Assembly: GCA_025655595.1 (NCBI GenBank)
Contig: JAHXIO010000003.1
Span: forward strand, 306,406 to 370,405
From: Candidatus Thiodiazotropha sp. (ex Monitilora ramsayi)
GTDB lineage: Bacteria; Pseudomonadota; Gammaproteobacteria; Chromatiales; Chromatiaceae
Length of the DNA stretch: 64,000 bases
Direction of reading: 5' to 3'
This document shows, piece after piece, positions 15,001 to 21,826 of the stretch. How positions within the stretch are numbered: position 1 is the stretch's first letter; each line of letters begins with the position of its first letter. The position numbers and the translations under genes were made by a program. Under the pieces are notes generated by a model, which searched no databases, was not told where the DNA came from, and saw nothing but the letters and a program-made list of their open reading frames with translations.

Positions 15001-18000
15001 TGCCCGGTAGCACCGAAATGGCGGTTTCCGGACGGGTCATACTTAACACGGGTGGTTCGATATCCTCGTGGATCACCACGTCGAGATACTTGGCTGTGAC
15101 CAGCCCGTTGTCATCGACGGCTCGTACACCCACCCTGGCCTGGATACCGCCGTCGGTCCGGTGCGGCGTCCGCATCGACGCAACCAGGAACGCGGCATCG
15201 GCCTGCGCCGTATTCGCCTCGTCGGCCGTGAAGGCTTGCGACTCCAGCGTCACCCCATCGAGTTCGACAAAGAACTCGACCAATGCAAGACTGCGGTTGT
15301 CACTGACCTGGGCGGACATCGTGAACGGCTCACCCTCGACAAAACGCGTACCCGCGGCGGGCTGGCGGATGATCACACTCGGCGGCTCATCGCTGACAAG
15401 GCGGTAATTCCATGTGGTTGTCCCCGAGTTGCCGAACACGTCAATGGCGGTAACACTGAGCACGAGGCCGTCACCCGATGGAGGAACCGTGTAGCTGAAC
15501 TCACCTTCCTCGATCGAGGCGGTGAGGCCGCTTGTATGGGCCGGTTGTCCATTGGCGGTGATATTGATGCTGGCCTGCTGTGAGGCATCCAGTGACCGCC
15601 ATTTGAAGGTTACCGTGTCGCCATGGTAGAGGCTGGCATTCTCCACCGGCGTGTGGATCGCGGCCAGCGGCGCTTCGTTGTCGGGAATGATGTCGACGAG
15701 CAGCTCGTAATCCTGACCGCCATCCGTCGCGGAATTGGCGCCACGGCTATCGGTGGCGGTGACCCGGATGCGTAGCTGATGCGCTGCGTTGGAAATCCCG
15801 TGGTCAGCCAGATTGAGCACGAACCGGGACTGTACATTCACACCCGGCACCAGTCCGCTGGCGGTATCGACGTGCCCGCTCGCAAACGACGTCGCCGCAC
15901 CGTCGAGGAAATACTCCACATCGACCGCGGTGACCCCCAGATCGTCGCGTGCCTGTACGTCGAGCTCGAGTTTGTCACGCGGGAGATAAGTGTCTTTCTT
16001 CAAACGGGTATCGACAATAGTCGGGGGTGCATCACCTACCACGGCGACGGTAATGCGTGCCGTCGATTCGTTGCCGGTACTGTCGATCGCCGTCACCTCG
16101 AGCGGATAGGGGTCGTACTCCGACCCCGATCCACCTGAATAGGCGGGCATGTTGACCAGCTTGAGCGCAGAAAAGGCTTTCAGCGTTCCCGGAATCTGCT
16201 GCGGGGCGAAGTCGTCACCGGTAATTACATCGTCAACAGAGCCGGTCAGCACATAATCTGACCCGACTTGACGCAGGCCGCGGAGAACAAGCGTCTTGAC
16301 GCCGACATTGTCGTACCCGGCCACCTTGACCACGGCGGTACTGTTTTCGATGACCTCGGCAATCTCCACCTCTCCGTCGGTCCCGGTGAGCTGCGGTGAT
16401 GCAATATTCACCACAGGTGGATCCTCGTCCTGCCCCAGCGTGAAATTCACGACCTGGCTACGACTGCTCTGACCGGATGAGTCATAGGCGATCGCATACG
16501 CGGTGTAAGTCTGCAATACTGTCTCGCCCTCGACCGTGTCGTACAGGTAGCTGAACAGCGAAGTCTGGTCGCTGCCGACAAGACGGTCGTTTACGTAGAA
16601 CTCGACACGCGATACTGATATGTCATCGACCGCGTCCACCCTAAGCTCGACCGGGAGCCCGAACACGAACTGCTGACCCTCCTGCGGATGCACTAGGGCG
16701 ACCTGTGGCGGCTGGTCGGCATTGACCGGCACCTTCACAGTCTGGGAACGAGACTGCTCACCGTGGGCATCGGTAGCGATGACGTAGATGGCGAGTTCCC
16801 TGCCTTGCATTTCCGCAGGCACCGGCAGGTCGACGGACCGGGTCGTGCTCTGCAGATTGAACGCATCCAGACTCTGTTGCTCGGGATCGGAATAGGTGAA
16901 ACTGTTCATGAGAACATCGTTCACATAAACATCAATCTGGGTCCCGGATGCAAGGGTGTCATCAGAGACCACCGCTGAGACCCTGAGATTCTGTCCGCTG
17001 GTGGCGGCTTCGCCGATCACCGGCCTGGTGAGTGAAATCTGGGGCGGGCGATTTTCGATAATCCGTAGCGCTATACCCTCCATGTCAGTACGTTCGCCAA
17101 ACTGTCCGTGAACAACGATATTCGCCACCAGCGAGGTTTCGCGCACCGATATCGCAGGTGCCACACTGCGATAGGTCCAGATTTCATGGTGAACGGTCTC
17201 TTTCTTACCGTTGACCGACACTTCTTCTTTGACAATATTCGGTCTTTTGGTCGAACCGATATGCTTGCCGTCAATGAGGAAATCCAAATACTTGATCGCG
17301 TTGTCGTAATTTTCGATGTCCTCGATAGTGCGAGAAAGGACGAATACCATCTCCGACCGCTCGACAAAGCGCTGCAAGTTGGCGGGCTTGTCGACGGTGA
17401 GTTTCGGCAGTTTCTCCAACTGGTCGGAGTTGACAACAACGTTGCGGGGCTCCGTTAGGCTGCGCTGCCCCGCCAGGTCATACACTTCGGCGTGGAATGA
17501 GAGCGTCCGGCTGCGGAATTCCTCGCCAATGGGGAGTATCAGGCTGTACGGACTTTCGCTCTTGATCGTGAGCTGAGCGCCATCGAGAAAATAACGCACA
17601 TCCCGAATACCCACGTCGTCGCTGACCTCCGCTGAGAGCATGAGGTCGGTGTTGATCTGGACGCTCGACGGCAGCCTGAAACCTATCTCCGGCAATGCAT
17701 CGCTGGCAGTGACATCAATACTGCCCTGGACCCCGGGCGCATCCTGCAAAGCAACGCTGATGGTCGCCGGCACTGCGCCCTCGATGATGGTCGAGGATTT
17801 CACCCCCCCTTTCTGATCCAGGTCGATAACCGGCTGTAGTGCTGCGTTGACGTTATAGAGCACCGGTATCGCCGAGCTGAGCTCCTGTACGGTACCGTCG
17901 GTAAAAACGCCGACGAGCGGCGGCAGTTCGTGATAGGTATTGAGAGAGGGCAGGTCGAATGTCGTTACCTGAGTGCCCTGGACGCGGAACTCGAGATTAT

Positions 18001-19111
18001 CGAGCGTGCGGGTAAAGTCGACGACCACGGGAACGATGATATCCGGTTGGCCGGTATACGATACCGTGATGCTGACCGGCGTCACCCCGCTCTCCGCCAC
18101 CGGGTAGACCAAGCCCGCCGCATCCACCTGCACTATGCCCGGATCCGACGACAGGTAGGTGAATCCCTGGCCAACGCCTGGACGAGGCGTAACCCCCCTG
18201 AACTCATAATTCACCGAAGGGATCAGGGCGACGACTTCCAGCGCATTGCTGATGGTGATCGAGGTCGGCACAACGCTGACACCGAGAACGTTTTCGGTGA
18301 CATCTTCACCGGTAAACGCTATCCCGGATACCGAGTTCACGTTACCCGATGCATCGACTGCGGCGATATCGTAGATAACCAATCCGTTGCGGGCGATTTC
18401 TACGCCGCTCAGTGGTTCGTTGACAGGGATCGCGACCTCGAATCTGGTCTGCATCTCGTCATCGGGATAGACGCGTACCGTTCCGGTTGTCTCGGCAAAC
18501 GCCGTTTGTCGTGCAGTTTCGATCACGCCACCGGCCGCACGCAACTCCGATGCACGCAAGCCAGAAATGTCTAAAGTCAGGTAGGAGAGATCTACATCAT
18601 CGGAGGCATCGACCGTAACGACGAGAGACTGTTCACCCTCCTGATCGATGATCGAGACGGACTGGTAAGCCAGTGTCGGCAGCTTGCTTTCGACGGAAAA
18701 GCTCTCCACGTGCACGGTCTGCACGTCAGTAATTGAGGTGATCGTTGCTGACGGCGAGAGATAACCTGAACCACTGCCAGAGAAGACATGGTCACACTCA
18801 TTGTTTTCGTCATAGACAGGAACGAAAGTTTCGCTGAAATCACCCGCGTAGATAGTGACTTCTTTAACTAAGTTACATTCGGTGATATGGAGATTGTAGT
18901 CAGCAATCTGGTTTTGCTGATCGAATCCCGACAGGGTGCGAATGTCGGCACCAGCATGGACAACAACCGGCACAAACAACGCTGTTAACACCAGTGCAAA
19001 AAGTAAACGGCTGTGGCGAATGAGTAAAAGCCAGAAAATCTTGGCTCTTATTACATAAGACTTATAACCAAGTGCAGGAGTCAGACTTCTTCGGAGTGTG
19101 TTTCTTGTCAT
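1..19111 (-). CDS. Giant exported Ig-like / beta-propeller / IPT repeat protein (C-terminus beyond window)
   Basis: A single minus-strand frame stays open for 6370 codons from the ATG at 19111 to the window edge; long frames on the other strand here are its shadows. Residues 1-55 form a long signal peptide (basic start, then hydrophobic LLFALVLTALFVPVVV and HAGAD). Residues about 140-3020 are at least twenty tandem Ig-like domains of about 100 residues with the recurring motif V.A.DD.G...V. From about residue 3220 a compound unit repeats at least four times: an LVIVD-type beta-propeller (motifs such as GDYAFVAAGEGGMAIIDIS), an SbsA-type Ig domain, then one or two IPT/TIG domains (GPLTGGTEISVFGEGF; SINGGTLVRLQGRGF). 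Propellers begin near nt 9450, 7560, 5440, 3500 and 1130. The likely role is a surface or secreted adhesin/scaffold. The secretion route is not visible. The start is supported mainly by the signal peptide; the nearby AGGG is too close to be a good ribosome site. Confidence 0.88.
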   Translation of the reverse strand, partial: MTRNTLRRSLTPALGYKSYVIRAKIFWLLLIRHSRLLFALVLTALFVPVVVHAGADIRTLSGFDQQNQIADYNLHITECNLVKEVTIYAGDFSETFVPVYDENNECDHVFSGSGSGYLSPSATITSITDVQTVHVESFSVESKLPTLAYQSVSIIDQEGEQSLVVTVDASDDVDLSYLTLDISGLRASELRAAGGVIETARQTAFAETTGTVRVYPDDEMQTRFEVAIPVNEPLSGVEIARNGLVIYDIAAVDASGNVNSVSGIAFTGEDVTENVLGVSVVPTSITISNALEVVALIPSVNYEFRGVTPRPGVGQGFTYLSSDPGIVQVDAAGLVYPVAESGVTPVSITVSYTGQPDIIVPVVVDFTRTLDNLEFRVQGTQVTTFDLPSLNTYHELPPLVGVFTDGTVQELSSAIPVLYNVNAALQPVIDLDQKGGVKSSTIIEGAVPATISVALQDAPGVQGSIDVTASDALPEIGFRLPSSVQINTDLMLSAEVSDDVGIRDVRYFLDGAQLTIKSESPYSLILPIGEEFRSRTLSFHAEVYDLAGQRSLTEPRNVVVNSDQLEKLPKLTVDKPANLQRFVERSEMVFVLSRTIEDIENYDNAIKYLDFLIDGKHIGSTKRPNIVKEEVSVNGKKETVHHEIWTYRSVAPAISVRETSLVANIVVHGQFGERTDMEGIALRIIENRPPQISLTRPVIGEAATSGQNLRVSAVVSDDTLASGTQIDVYVNDVLMNSFTYSDPEQQSLDAFNLQSTTRSVDLPVPAEMQGRELAIYVIATDAHGEQSRSQTVKVPVNADQPPQVALVHPQEGQQFVFGLPVELRVDAVDDISVSRVEFYVNDRLVGSDQTSLFSYLYDTVEGETVLQTYTAYAIAYDSSGQSSRSQVVNFTLGQDEDPPVVNIASPQLTGTDGEVEIAEVIENSTAVVKVAGYDNVGVKTLVLRGLRQVGSDYVLTGSVDDVITGDDFAPQQIPGTLKAFSALKLVNMPAYSGGSGSEYDPYPLEVTAIDSTGNESTARITVAVVGDAPPTIVDTRLKKDTYLPRDKLELDVQARDDLGVTAVDVEYFLDGAATSFASGHVDTASGLVPGVNVQSRFVLNLADHGISNAAHQLRIRVTATDSRGANSATDGGQDYELLVDIIPDNEAPLAAIHTPVENASLYHGDTVTFKWRSLDASQQASINITANGQPAHTSGLTASIEEGEFSYTVPPSGDGLVLSVTAIDVFGNSGTTTWNYRLVSDEPPSVIIRQPAAGTRFVEGEPFTMSAQVSDNRSLALVEFFVELDGVTLESQAFTADEANTAQADAAFLVASMRTPHRTDGGIQARVGVRAVDDNGLVTAKYLDVVIHEDIEPPVLSMTRPETAISVLPGKPIDVVGVGEDNFYVTDVHLIIRDGQGNETELPWEVFTKKDRVEQQTAPNPLSFGELIVGERFFTEFSGQATLPATYFNHVGEVYDLFLRASDYGVNSVDTPAVKLTVLGDTTAPIISIESPPATVYDRQPLEARIRVRDDVSLQDYRVTLVDETETVVVDKQGLDVTSDNSVFEIDLSVYAPIPEQGKTFSLNVVAHDAAGNEASASKQVLIEPDQAPIISVSDVDDDSGLVKGGLIKFSLDVIDDYVSTSDPVVYFPFYTSLRGLEAGGGRDPVGIVTGSDLSATGRMVGSDYRPAIDIGYPEAGTLEALLQVDTATALGTAQGRMTVNPQSFGGGILKLALTGDYSISYKVRRYTDTACSAMVSDEVIAGDIGVDLNALRQADVVTAIIRPVVVDNTTSAPVDLFLQSIRVDLETMDQVREYEISDGKNRRISPQLMLSYQVREILSDGSESVAFISSRNVQKYTSSASSISGHAMPTPVRNDFERVVLLAHAVDSFSHQRGEVGIEPLYIQNLNNDDFLPELDVLSPALGITVKPLTQLKLKLDAGDNTDLVETVKLFENGTLVRETAGRYQKQGMEIIYEVPRDYLGGDLDLQLVATDPSGYTATKTLSFPVEPNAAPQLSLTRFSSYLVNDEYRRVIDSADRLNFGEFFVRTGENFKLDTTIDDDVGLSRYTLYRVQQDGQRVVEYQREMGNSCPALPLRHDAVSTVVQFNELSSTRYDIELEDTYGNLTTRSFLVHPLTNMVPGIRIVSPADDQFVAAGTFRIAVGVVAADDRELSLSKLEFFVNDTPLTSLDSTAMPTVMGAGGDGRIDQAFASIYDDIEQNYSIELANEYGNRASPNSMEAGTYVAVPQGLITTSEPVTITALITDSDGAVGRHSITIQAAPDDINPEVIISKPEPGFGVHELGDITLGFSAFDNVKVGRLELYTAYGVRTGSNEYLRSDYGLPVRTIDDIEPRDFEPVTTVNIDTPEYLQLLHVDRIADLYGHFSGLVPSPDGGDLFDVWVKVVAVDASGNSRVREVSYPIRVDERPVLDIVTPEDGQKVVESAPVVVNVTAFDDVGLSSVRLIASRNGTEFFNLALQAPPYSFQLDMPAFDPVAPANNIIQLRIEAIDTYGAAFGDLDAHRAIETVNLDVVADEPPVVSIGAPVDGSRVIEGDHILVQVNAVDDLGIDKVILTASNLIDGERILADTSYPYEFLIQVPYGQAGQDVVLTASTTEVRYTGDARSVVTAKPTRVQVDRDVDAPTISIVQPDPGGATVVENRGLAYVAEIEDNVKVNFAQIKLFAGTEIVFQRDVIRPPYAGTIPLGSIADYMGAAYTDAVNQLPLKLEVSANDGAGNTSIATHNDIVMLRNAIPTVTGINILDKEGYSLGDITEVTEGRDIVVNVLAEDPEVGVDSAVLYQAVNAVGETPVFERVGEDITLPFQFHLTVPVNRVGEVLSFQAEVTDIDGYKSDRSFTLELSIAEDQPPSVEIIKPANDASVIIDGQDIEIFVEAIDDLGRDGIDRVVFYVNDVPVFTAFDNYTATDGGFAQENIFRALVTPPEGATGFVLQAEAYDVLGHSARSQVVHVGKVEDTVRPKIGQLQPFDGSIVTENRAMRIVAEVSDIGVETDRLVSSTLTRVYLDDSGNWIPLAESEIQLVRDDGRDPGDTTPVSDPDNHYYIYWADFVDGNLQSRTNHRNERLRIVTRVNTPNHEASVESFHEVGLDISERRFLSPADPGTYMSGSAEELDELRSIARDVYYTAVDQYVDDERTGAMIAAWAMLDPMRHETDLGNLTLTDTLEQIRTQPARTGLFLLDDVSEPQELDGEFFVYSELLAGSAEIFTGTIGEIHADSNLVLAAKHGVFDIDPDNGGCIGPGCEFDDLVIDDINQDPLTGKVYDTNTSGELLLFTVGSQQTALGIPYTLNGRIDMPYPDVYGIDREDDLAFVANGNGGVQVIDISNFAAPYHLAYIKPNGFSRDVKIRDGFAFIAASHEGLVIADIEDPAMPIVATLDTLGVANRIAIEGDRLYMTDMAGQGRYSQLNIIDIADPYHPQLLHVVDLYPARPDLVPDGAYDVHVRGGKAYVSVMYSDQEDRPARSLVEIVDLSLLAASATDMTKPVLIHKDATSSDFAARGMVVARGGVQVAGGKRGISKIELTELSVLGHVPGRDENNVRTGLDTITIELSNALALDTVPGDYITVLAGDPQIGEDVTANFSATFALRDGEPATRFIEITRDPGFLFDAGQQYFVIIDSSLTPLTGLGLAGDYVFGFTTSFAGDANAPDIVSVSPSTGGIDGGTRIVVRGLDFGATPKLIVGGQQLVVEEVLPADAGDPYQKIVATTLPNYAGPAAVEVINDAGLADTVVGAFVYVDQLQISFVDPAVVRISQAGEGDRVDIVGYGFHDGVELLAYPHGQPQNSVSFTVDNDRLSLYSSERMQWTVADFGGGYRGFVDLEISDNTGARHILENGLFYGQLSVNSYIANPLKLTYGMINDLLDENMEYTPDATMLPPGEIVALESDSRLNLIYVLGRGVTDFPNVDSPSEVTSEEYFRNYYAPGWISLVHYQRDQLDQAAPLHGLGYFNLSQDLTPHAIQLGNNHLYVAATGIQFPMINTDYEGRNVILVYDREDRLPGQVGGDPARDRDVLYALDLPFDSPVRYMDSKDKLLFAGNDHDGVAVISLADPARPTLIKVIDTILYKGRNTKLKLNDLMVAGDLLHLVHTPPYIGVTPPPGAHLIYDLTQPSLPQVGGQTDAGIIYTDKHSLSAQSDSRIAVLHSDSPILIRDLANPRNPLELGRYDEDRGFKIPGGSFSLDASATLATTVNTECVINCDEKAAGDPKYDVYLSLFDTSDPSLVGLLDALTLYQRVDMPVTLVHTDDGLVIHALKNELTIIDSLVRDLVSSEPADNEQNVRLSAPITLTLSVPLIIPEGETAQAYLSRYLALIYDDGSDNGVSISFTATLSDDGRTITIVPDAPLLASSAYRLEISVDAGTRRTSGLLDYTLNFSTAADDTPPPQIDLIENANVTTDGGPVQVTVTNPSSPVFRVSGLIAPVTAVETVDTDTTRFTIAAPSNFAGPANLQVTNANGAGDSVIGGVIYVERLELEAVSPGQGSINGGTLVRLQGRGFTPGTSTLSVFFDDIPVDPANIRVLDPETVELLTPRGRLGPADVRVSLNNGQAALLPNAFEYQQPVQSSIRHKDKIYDLAVDPTGTYLVTANGSEGVVIYNIDASTFTGDAQNPLTEDALREFIDRNDDKVDDRIVAAVELPDGYQAIGVDTYFERGYDRVFVTAVRLGDSLDAKLFVINFAASDITSTSIIHELPLFTALAKGIEVRNNRALIAMGEGGFGIVDAHLHTKVYLSQQLTLPGGVTALDATQIQTVAGEINAYAVVAGMYDVRSNMLVDSLNPATGGFYVIENDPAKGLNVTGMVSVPSISVVTRGDYAFVAAGEGGMAIIDISDHTNPKVISRVTDYGFVHDVDVNGNVAYLALGSAGVVTVDITDPYNPVVTEGMEALGNFTVTSVLAGDYSAITGGTGDTIVQVTPDVVLKIHEVDPENRILDQDALLNEKIIVRFNKAIDLWPENLHRFALFTEAGAELPSGVEIINNDAIVTLKPGHGLATGDRFHLVVQAGVESLKPVSDTLNIRLYRLLNDQAFEFTYRGIRSDELRLESVVPRRVQRDKRSQITVSGLGIVGDPAAVEVYVGGVPAEIIDIETTDTDQRGAIITASLPPMAQAGQYDVTVSVNDSGVWESATLSGGLVVDAPVKLESISPLWGPLTGGTEISVFGEGFEPGNTVLDAIKVRIGPLPARSVKVLSTTHMRVVTGGGPSGRHAVVAEDRYDNRSELPKENGFGYGLKLLATSTASNIFTSDVVVDEESGLALTNGGLLHQTHQIEIDKKTGVTTVPSGGNMRWSNGHGLPDASLVASFDIQNPQQPQFAGANTNLPSGAEGQQAVDRFSEYVHLLAKRRLETITDDELLKLENFDLSGIDLITSAESARITPVQLSADGQNRYIHVAAGSGGITTLNADDLNALNVHSRALYRGRHFRTADVVSVGNALFALTAADDRFGTPNLCKPASDGEAYGGLTYGVNIVDSADPVAMEQIAGLEGAVELQRDGKWLLSAGVREGLSWQSAFAVGKDHFSSCVLTSYSSNRLDVDPNFTLSAVKSDKAYSDEIVDSITAVNIFESVLTQRFDFNAPVTDFVTYRDYVIAAVGINGIEIIDRDRPEIRTRFAFDEYVNDPGSIVRLDRKGNLLFASAQNAGVFVLDIRDPLQPEVISAGNQETIKASDTYKDRLIAASGKPSISVLQMPHAFVTGSSIEYGELIAAGETLGITFNEVVATASLLDPGALTVTRLDNSEDVAFTLQAIDETQGASDRFSVDFLRTEGLAYRVEVHRVENLRSSGLWVPFVLDVVAAPSSATRPVIDRVENGMFHRGNSQTIIIHGSGFSSGARVFVDQFEIAVNFISDTELQIPAGALELLALNSGQHHLRINDAGLEATSVGSIVIGDNPADATFGLSKDSGLVDGGQGITITSNLKTILPGSKVVLRSRANSEEIRSFEVAGNMVVDLGDDVVALDEFAFRLPGVVFPGIYDVYLSMIDGEVLVGEFSYRLPSGRGVHLPNYPPMEIGAAVSRADKLFIGVRAGAEPTDENRFLMPAGLEIYDVAIYDNPVRLSQMRTDSPVTGMALLDSNAYLAAGAEGLLVVDVSDLSNPLRVIDFPVPGHIATDVDIQLPQRVLAMSVANDLGSGYVRFFDLNDNEMEPPYNNIVFLDGELRGKPVDVQWLDDQLYVLLMRDRTLHLVIYSNLGTSPTYTIQPVSRGYLASDHIDSVSMVVQHGQIAISTGGEYLILQPDADSVYQTVYWQDAPPGDAYSELFSNQGSLMLGNDNGVGITSTPSLVLTASVPAATQLISRDDVIRLQFNKLINTDPQVLASAVQVLDSSAQPLDTAGYSAEGINTVNGGYIDIRFEPTLNYSGDITVSVSNSLTALDSTPLLQAVNLGFT

Positions 19112-19371
19112 CCCTGACTCAGCAATTAAGCGATTTCCTGAATAAAAATGTGATAGGCGTCGCAAAAAGTATCAGGGTTCAGTGATTAAGGCAAGTCATA
19201 AAATTCCTAATTCATAAGTGGTCTTCTTATTCTATATAACATTGAAGCCATTGAATTATATATTGCCATAATTTATTGCTTTTCATGGACCTTCAGAGTG
19301 ATCTCAGAGCAAAAAGTACTTAAAGATTATCAGTCAAACACCATTAATTATTTCAGAAAGCACTAAAATCA

Positions 19372-19551
19372 ATGACCAGTATAAATTCTGTACAATTTTG
19401 GTTTGTCTACGACGCGAAATACACCAGTGAATTCCTACATGAGTTGTCTACTTTTCACGTAGGAGCGCATCCTAAATTCTATGATACGGTAAATGAAGGA
19501 ATTAAGAAGCTGCTCGTGCCTCATCCTCTGGGCGTAGCTCATATTCACTAG
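19372..19551 (+). CDS. Possible 59-residue protein
   Basis: An ATG-to-TAG frame of 59 codons encodes a hydrophilic, aromatic-rich peptide that begins MTSINSVQFWFVYDAKYT and ends LVPHPLGVAHIH. No convincing Shine-Dalgarno precedes it (only AGAAAG about 13 bases upstream). No family was recognised. The composition looks protein-like, but the frame is short and isolated between divergent minus-strand genes, so it may be chance or a relic. Confidence 0.25.
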   Translation: MTSINSVQFWFVYDAKYTSEFLHELSTFHVGAHPKFYDTVNEGIKKLLVPHPLGVAHIH

Positions 19552-19667
19552 TTATTTGTGGATATGAGTTACCAGTCTTCCGCCGTACTGTTAAAACATC
19601 AATACATTTCATAATTAGTTATATTCCTTATGAAATTCCACTACAAACGCAAAGTTTTCACCCAGCT

Positions 19668-19730
19668 GTATTCCAATGTTCTATATCTACGATTTCTCAA
19701 TTATGTCTCCTTTGCGACCGAAGCTGACAT
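19668..19730. repeat. Interspersed repeat, right part
   Basis: This copy carries the stretch from TATTCCAATG through TTCTATATC and ends TTTGCGACCGAAGCTGACAT, matching the right two thirds of the full copies at 23490, 37370 and 46135. The left module (TCCGCT...GGCCGAAA) is absent. Confidence 0.75.
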
Positions 19731-19827
19731 TAAGGTAAATCACAGAATTTCCCGAGAGCGGACGTTAGTGCCTTATTAAGGGGCGACTGGGAAAGGCAGA
19801 CATCCCAATAGCCTCTAGGTGCTGAGT

Positions 19828-20847
19828 CTAGATTTCATGCTCTGCGATTCTCTCTTCCAGTATGCGATTACCGCCCCACGGAATACCCAACCGATACTTT
19901 ATTAGTTCACAAGCTATCTCGCTGAGAAGCTCAATTTTCCTATCTATCTCGGCTGGATTCTCTATAGCGTTGTGCACTATGTCTTTACGGGTTTGATAAA
20001 TGGATCTAATTTCTAGTCTATTTTCCATACGAGACTTTCCTACTTTCTGCTTGGTATTGGAAATGTGACTTGCTAAGCAGGTGCTAATTCGAGAGACAAC
20101 GTTACCCTTGGCTTTTATCCCGAGCGTCGAAAATTCACATGACTCCCAAAGATCACAGTACTTATCAACGGGATCTTCTTCAGTCATTGCACTGAGGTAA
20201 CGATTCATGGCCAAATCGAGCTGACGAGTACTTTCTGTATTGTTATTCTGTCGCTGAGCAACAAAACTATAAAGAATATCTTCGATATTTTGTGAAGATA
20301 TTGAGGGACGGGATCGAACAGAAATTGTTGTAGTATTTATGAAAGATGAGCCTTCATTAGACAACTTACGTAAACTCAGTGGAGTTGTTGGGACTAAGTA
20401 CTCATCCAAAGTTATGTTGATTTGACTGATTAGAGAATGAAGTGCTGGCTTTGCGAATTCAATGAGTTCCTTTCGAGGCAGTTCTTCATCACAACCGACA
20501 AAAATCATGATATCGATTTCACCCTTTAATGGTGGACTGTGCTGGAATTCGATTTTTATAGTATCTTCTGGCGCTTTAAGTACATATGGGCCAACTGTGT
20601 AGCCCGTTTGCATTTCTCCTCGCCACATTATTGGTCCCTTGTGTCGTTCGCACTCCTGTGCGGCCTCATTTTCTGGACGTTCTCGCTCTTCAAAACACTG
20701 AATATTCGCTGATATTCCTACTGGAAAGCCCGAATCGCTTTTATACATTAGTACTGGAGACGAAAAAACAAGGTCTTCAGGCCAGCGACCCCAGGTGCGA
20801 CATCGTACTATCGCTGCGTACCTATGTTGTGGTTTCCTGTTCATCAT
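19828..20847 (-). CDS. HEPN (Apea-like) domain protein
   Basis: The protein has 339 residues. The C-terminal third is alpha-helical and holds RKDIVH (about residues 287-292), the R-x4-H signature of HEPN ribonuclease-type domains. The layout, with a helix containing W.SCEFSTLG upstream and a terminal helix, resembles the Apea-like HEPN family. The N-terminal 200 residues were not recognised. HEPN proteins are often RNases in toxin-antitoxin or abortive-infection systems; that role is inferred here. The gene stands alone with no visible antitoxin partner. ATG 20847 was chosen because an AGGTG lies just upstream; an ATG one codon later and a GTG two codons earlier are also possible. Confidence 0.7.
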   Translation of the reverse strand: MMNRKPQHRYAAIVRCRTWGRWPEDLVFSSPVLMYKSDSGFPVGISANIQCFEERERPENEAAQECERHKGPIMWRGEMQTGYTVGPYVLKAPEDTIKIEFQHSPPLKGEIDIMIFVGCDEELPRKELIEFAKPALHSLISQINITLDEYLVPTTPLSLRKLSNEGSSFINTTTISVRSRPSISSQNIEDILYSFVAQRQNNNTESTRQLDLAMNRYLSAMTEEDPVDKYCDLWESCEFSTLGIKAKGNVVSRISTCLASHISNTKQKVGKSRMENRLEIRSIYQTRKDIVHNAIENPAEIDRKIELLSEIACELIKYRLGIPWGGNRILEERIAEHEI

Positions 20848-21352
20848 TTTCACCTATCAAACGGATTATCTAGCTTGCACTGATGTTTAATATTTTTCCG
20901 GCACAGACTAAATAATCGGTCTTCAGCCGCAATAAGCACTACTCCTTTCTGGATCCAATGGCAATGTGACAGGCATGATTGGAAAGGCGGGGAAATAATT
21001 TTCCTACACTAATCAGATTAGGAAGCGATTATTGGATGGTATTTTGAAAACTTACCGGCACATGTGGCCTTGAGTTCTCTCAACGTCAGCTTTTGGACTC
21101 TATCCAATGGTAGATTAATGGCCAGCCCTGTTTCCGCTCCTGGTTGTCAGCGACCCTTTATCGAACGGACAACCCGCATGAAACATGCTGGTGTCACTTT
21201 CGCGACCGAAGCCGACATTGAGGTTAATATCAGCACTTTCCGATAAGCGGGCATTATCGACGCATAAAAATAAAAGTTCTGGAAAAAAGCGTAGCGTTTT
21301 TTGGATGTCCCAGTGAGCAACGCAAACTATTTTAATGCTTAGTTAATAAATT
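20848..21352. other. Intergenic stretch with repeat debris
   Basis: No convincing gene was seen. The stretch holds a partial copy of the interspersed repeat near 21198-21218, followed by a second motif, CCGATAAGCGGGCATTA. Short frames here lack ribosome sites and protein-like composition. Confidence 0.5.
21198..21218. repeat. Interspersed repeat, right end only
   Basis: TTCGCGACCGAAGCCGACAT matches the terminal part of the roughly 100-bp repeat; the rest of the element is missing or diverged. Confidence 0.55.
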
Positions 21353-21826
21353 TCACCACTGCAAGTCGTCAATAGTAAAAGTAGAGCCTTGAAATTTGCT
21401 CTTTTCGGAGAGGAAACTATCAATTGCTATAAAGGACTTGCCTAGATCGCTTAACTCCAGTCGTAGTCTATAACTGGCTATTTCTCCATCTTCTTGATAA
21501 GGAACTATTCCGTCAGGTTCTTTATACCAGTCATCGAATGACGTTCTGTGAATGGCTCGATCTTCTTCTTTGTCGTACATTATGTAACACTCGGCATCCC
21601 ATTGGCTAATGCAACCTTCTCTATGAGCGTCCATATCCATTTCAAATTCTGCCCATGGCAAAAAAAACTCCAGTGCGTCTTCAACTGACATGCCTGGGCA
21701 ATAAGTCATAGGCCAATGCTGGCTTTCATTCTCGCAGATCAGACGTATTTGATATCGGCTTAGAGACTTATTTATCCAATCATCGAACTCTACGTAAACA
21801 TCATACCCGTCATTGATTTTCTCCAT
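21353..21826 (-). CDS. Hypothetical protein, partner of the DUF4365 gene
   Basis: This is a 157-residue acidic protein beginning MEKINDGYDVYVEFDDWIN, with several Trp/Asp/Glu-rich segments. No family was recognised. It overlaps the upstream DUF4365 gene by 17 bases, which implies translational coupling and a shared job. ATG 21826 is the first ATG in frame; an earlier TTG lies inside a perfect hairpin. The acidic character and tight coupling to a nuclease-like gene would suit an inhibitor or modulator of that protein, but this is inference. Confidence 0.7.
   Translation of the reverse strand: MEKINDGYDVYVEFDDWINKSLSRYQIRLICENESQHWPMTYCPGMSVEDALEFFLPWAEFEMDMDAHREGCISQWDAECYIMYDKEEDRAIHRTSFDDWYKEPDGIVPYQEDGEIASYRLRLELSDLGKSFIAIDSFLSEKSKFQGSTFTIDDLQW

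Larger units (their letters stand above)
19112..19827. other. Intergenic stretch upstream of the giant gene
   Basis: This AT-rich spacer lies between the start of the giant gene and the 3' end of the HEPN gene. It must hold the promoter of the giant gene, but no clear -35/-10 pair could be fixed by eye. It contains a weak 59-codon plus-strand reading frame and the right part of the interspersed repeat, both listed separately. Confidence 0.5.
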
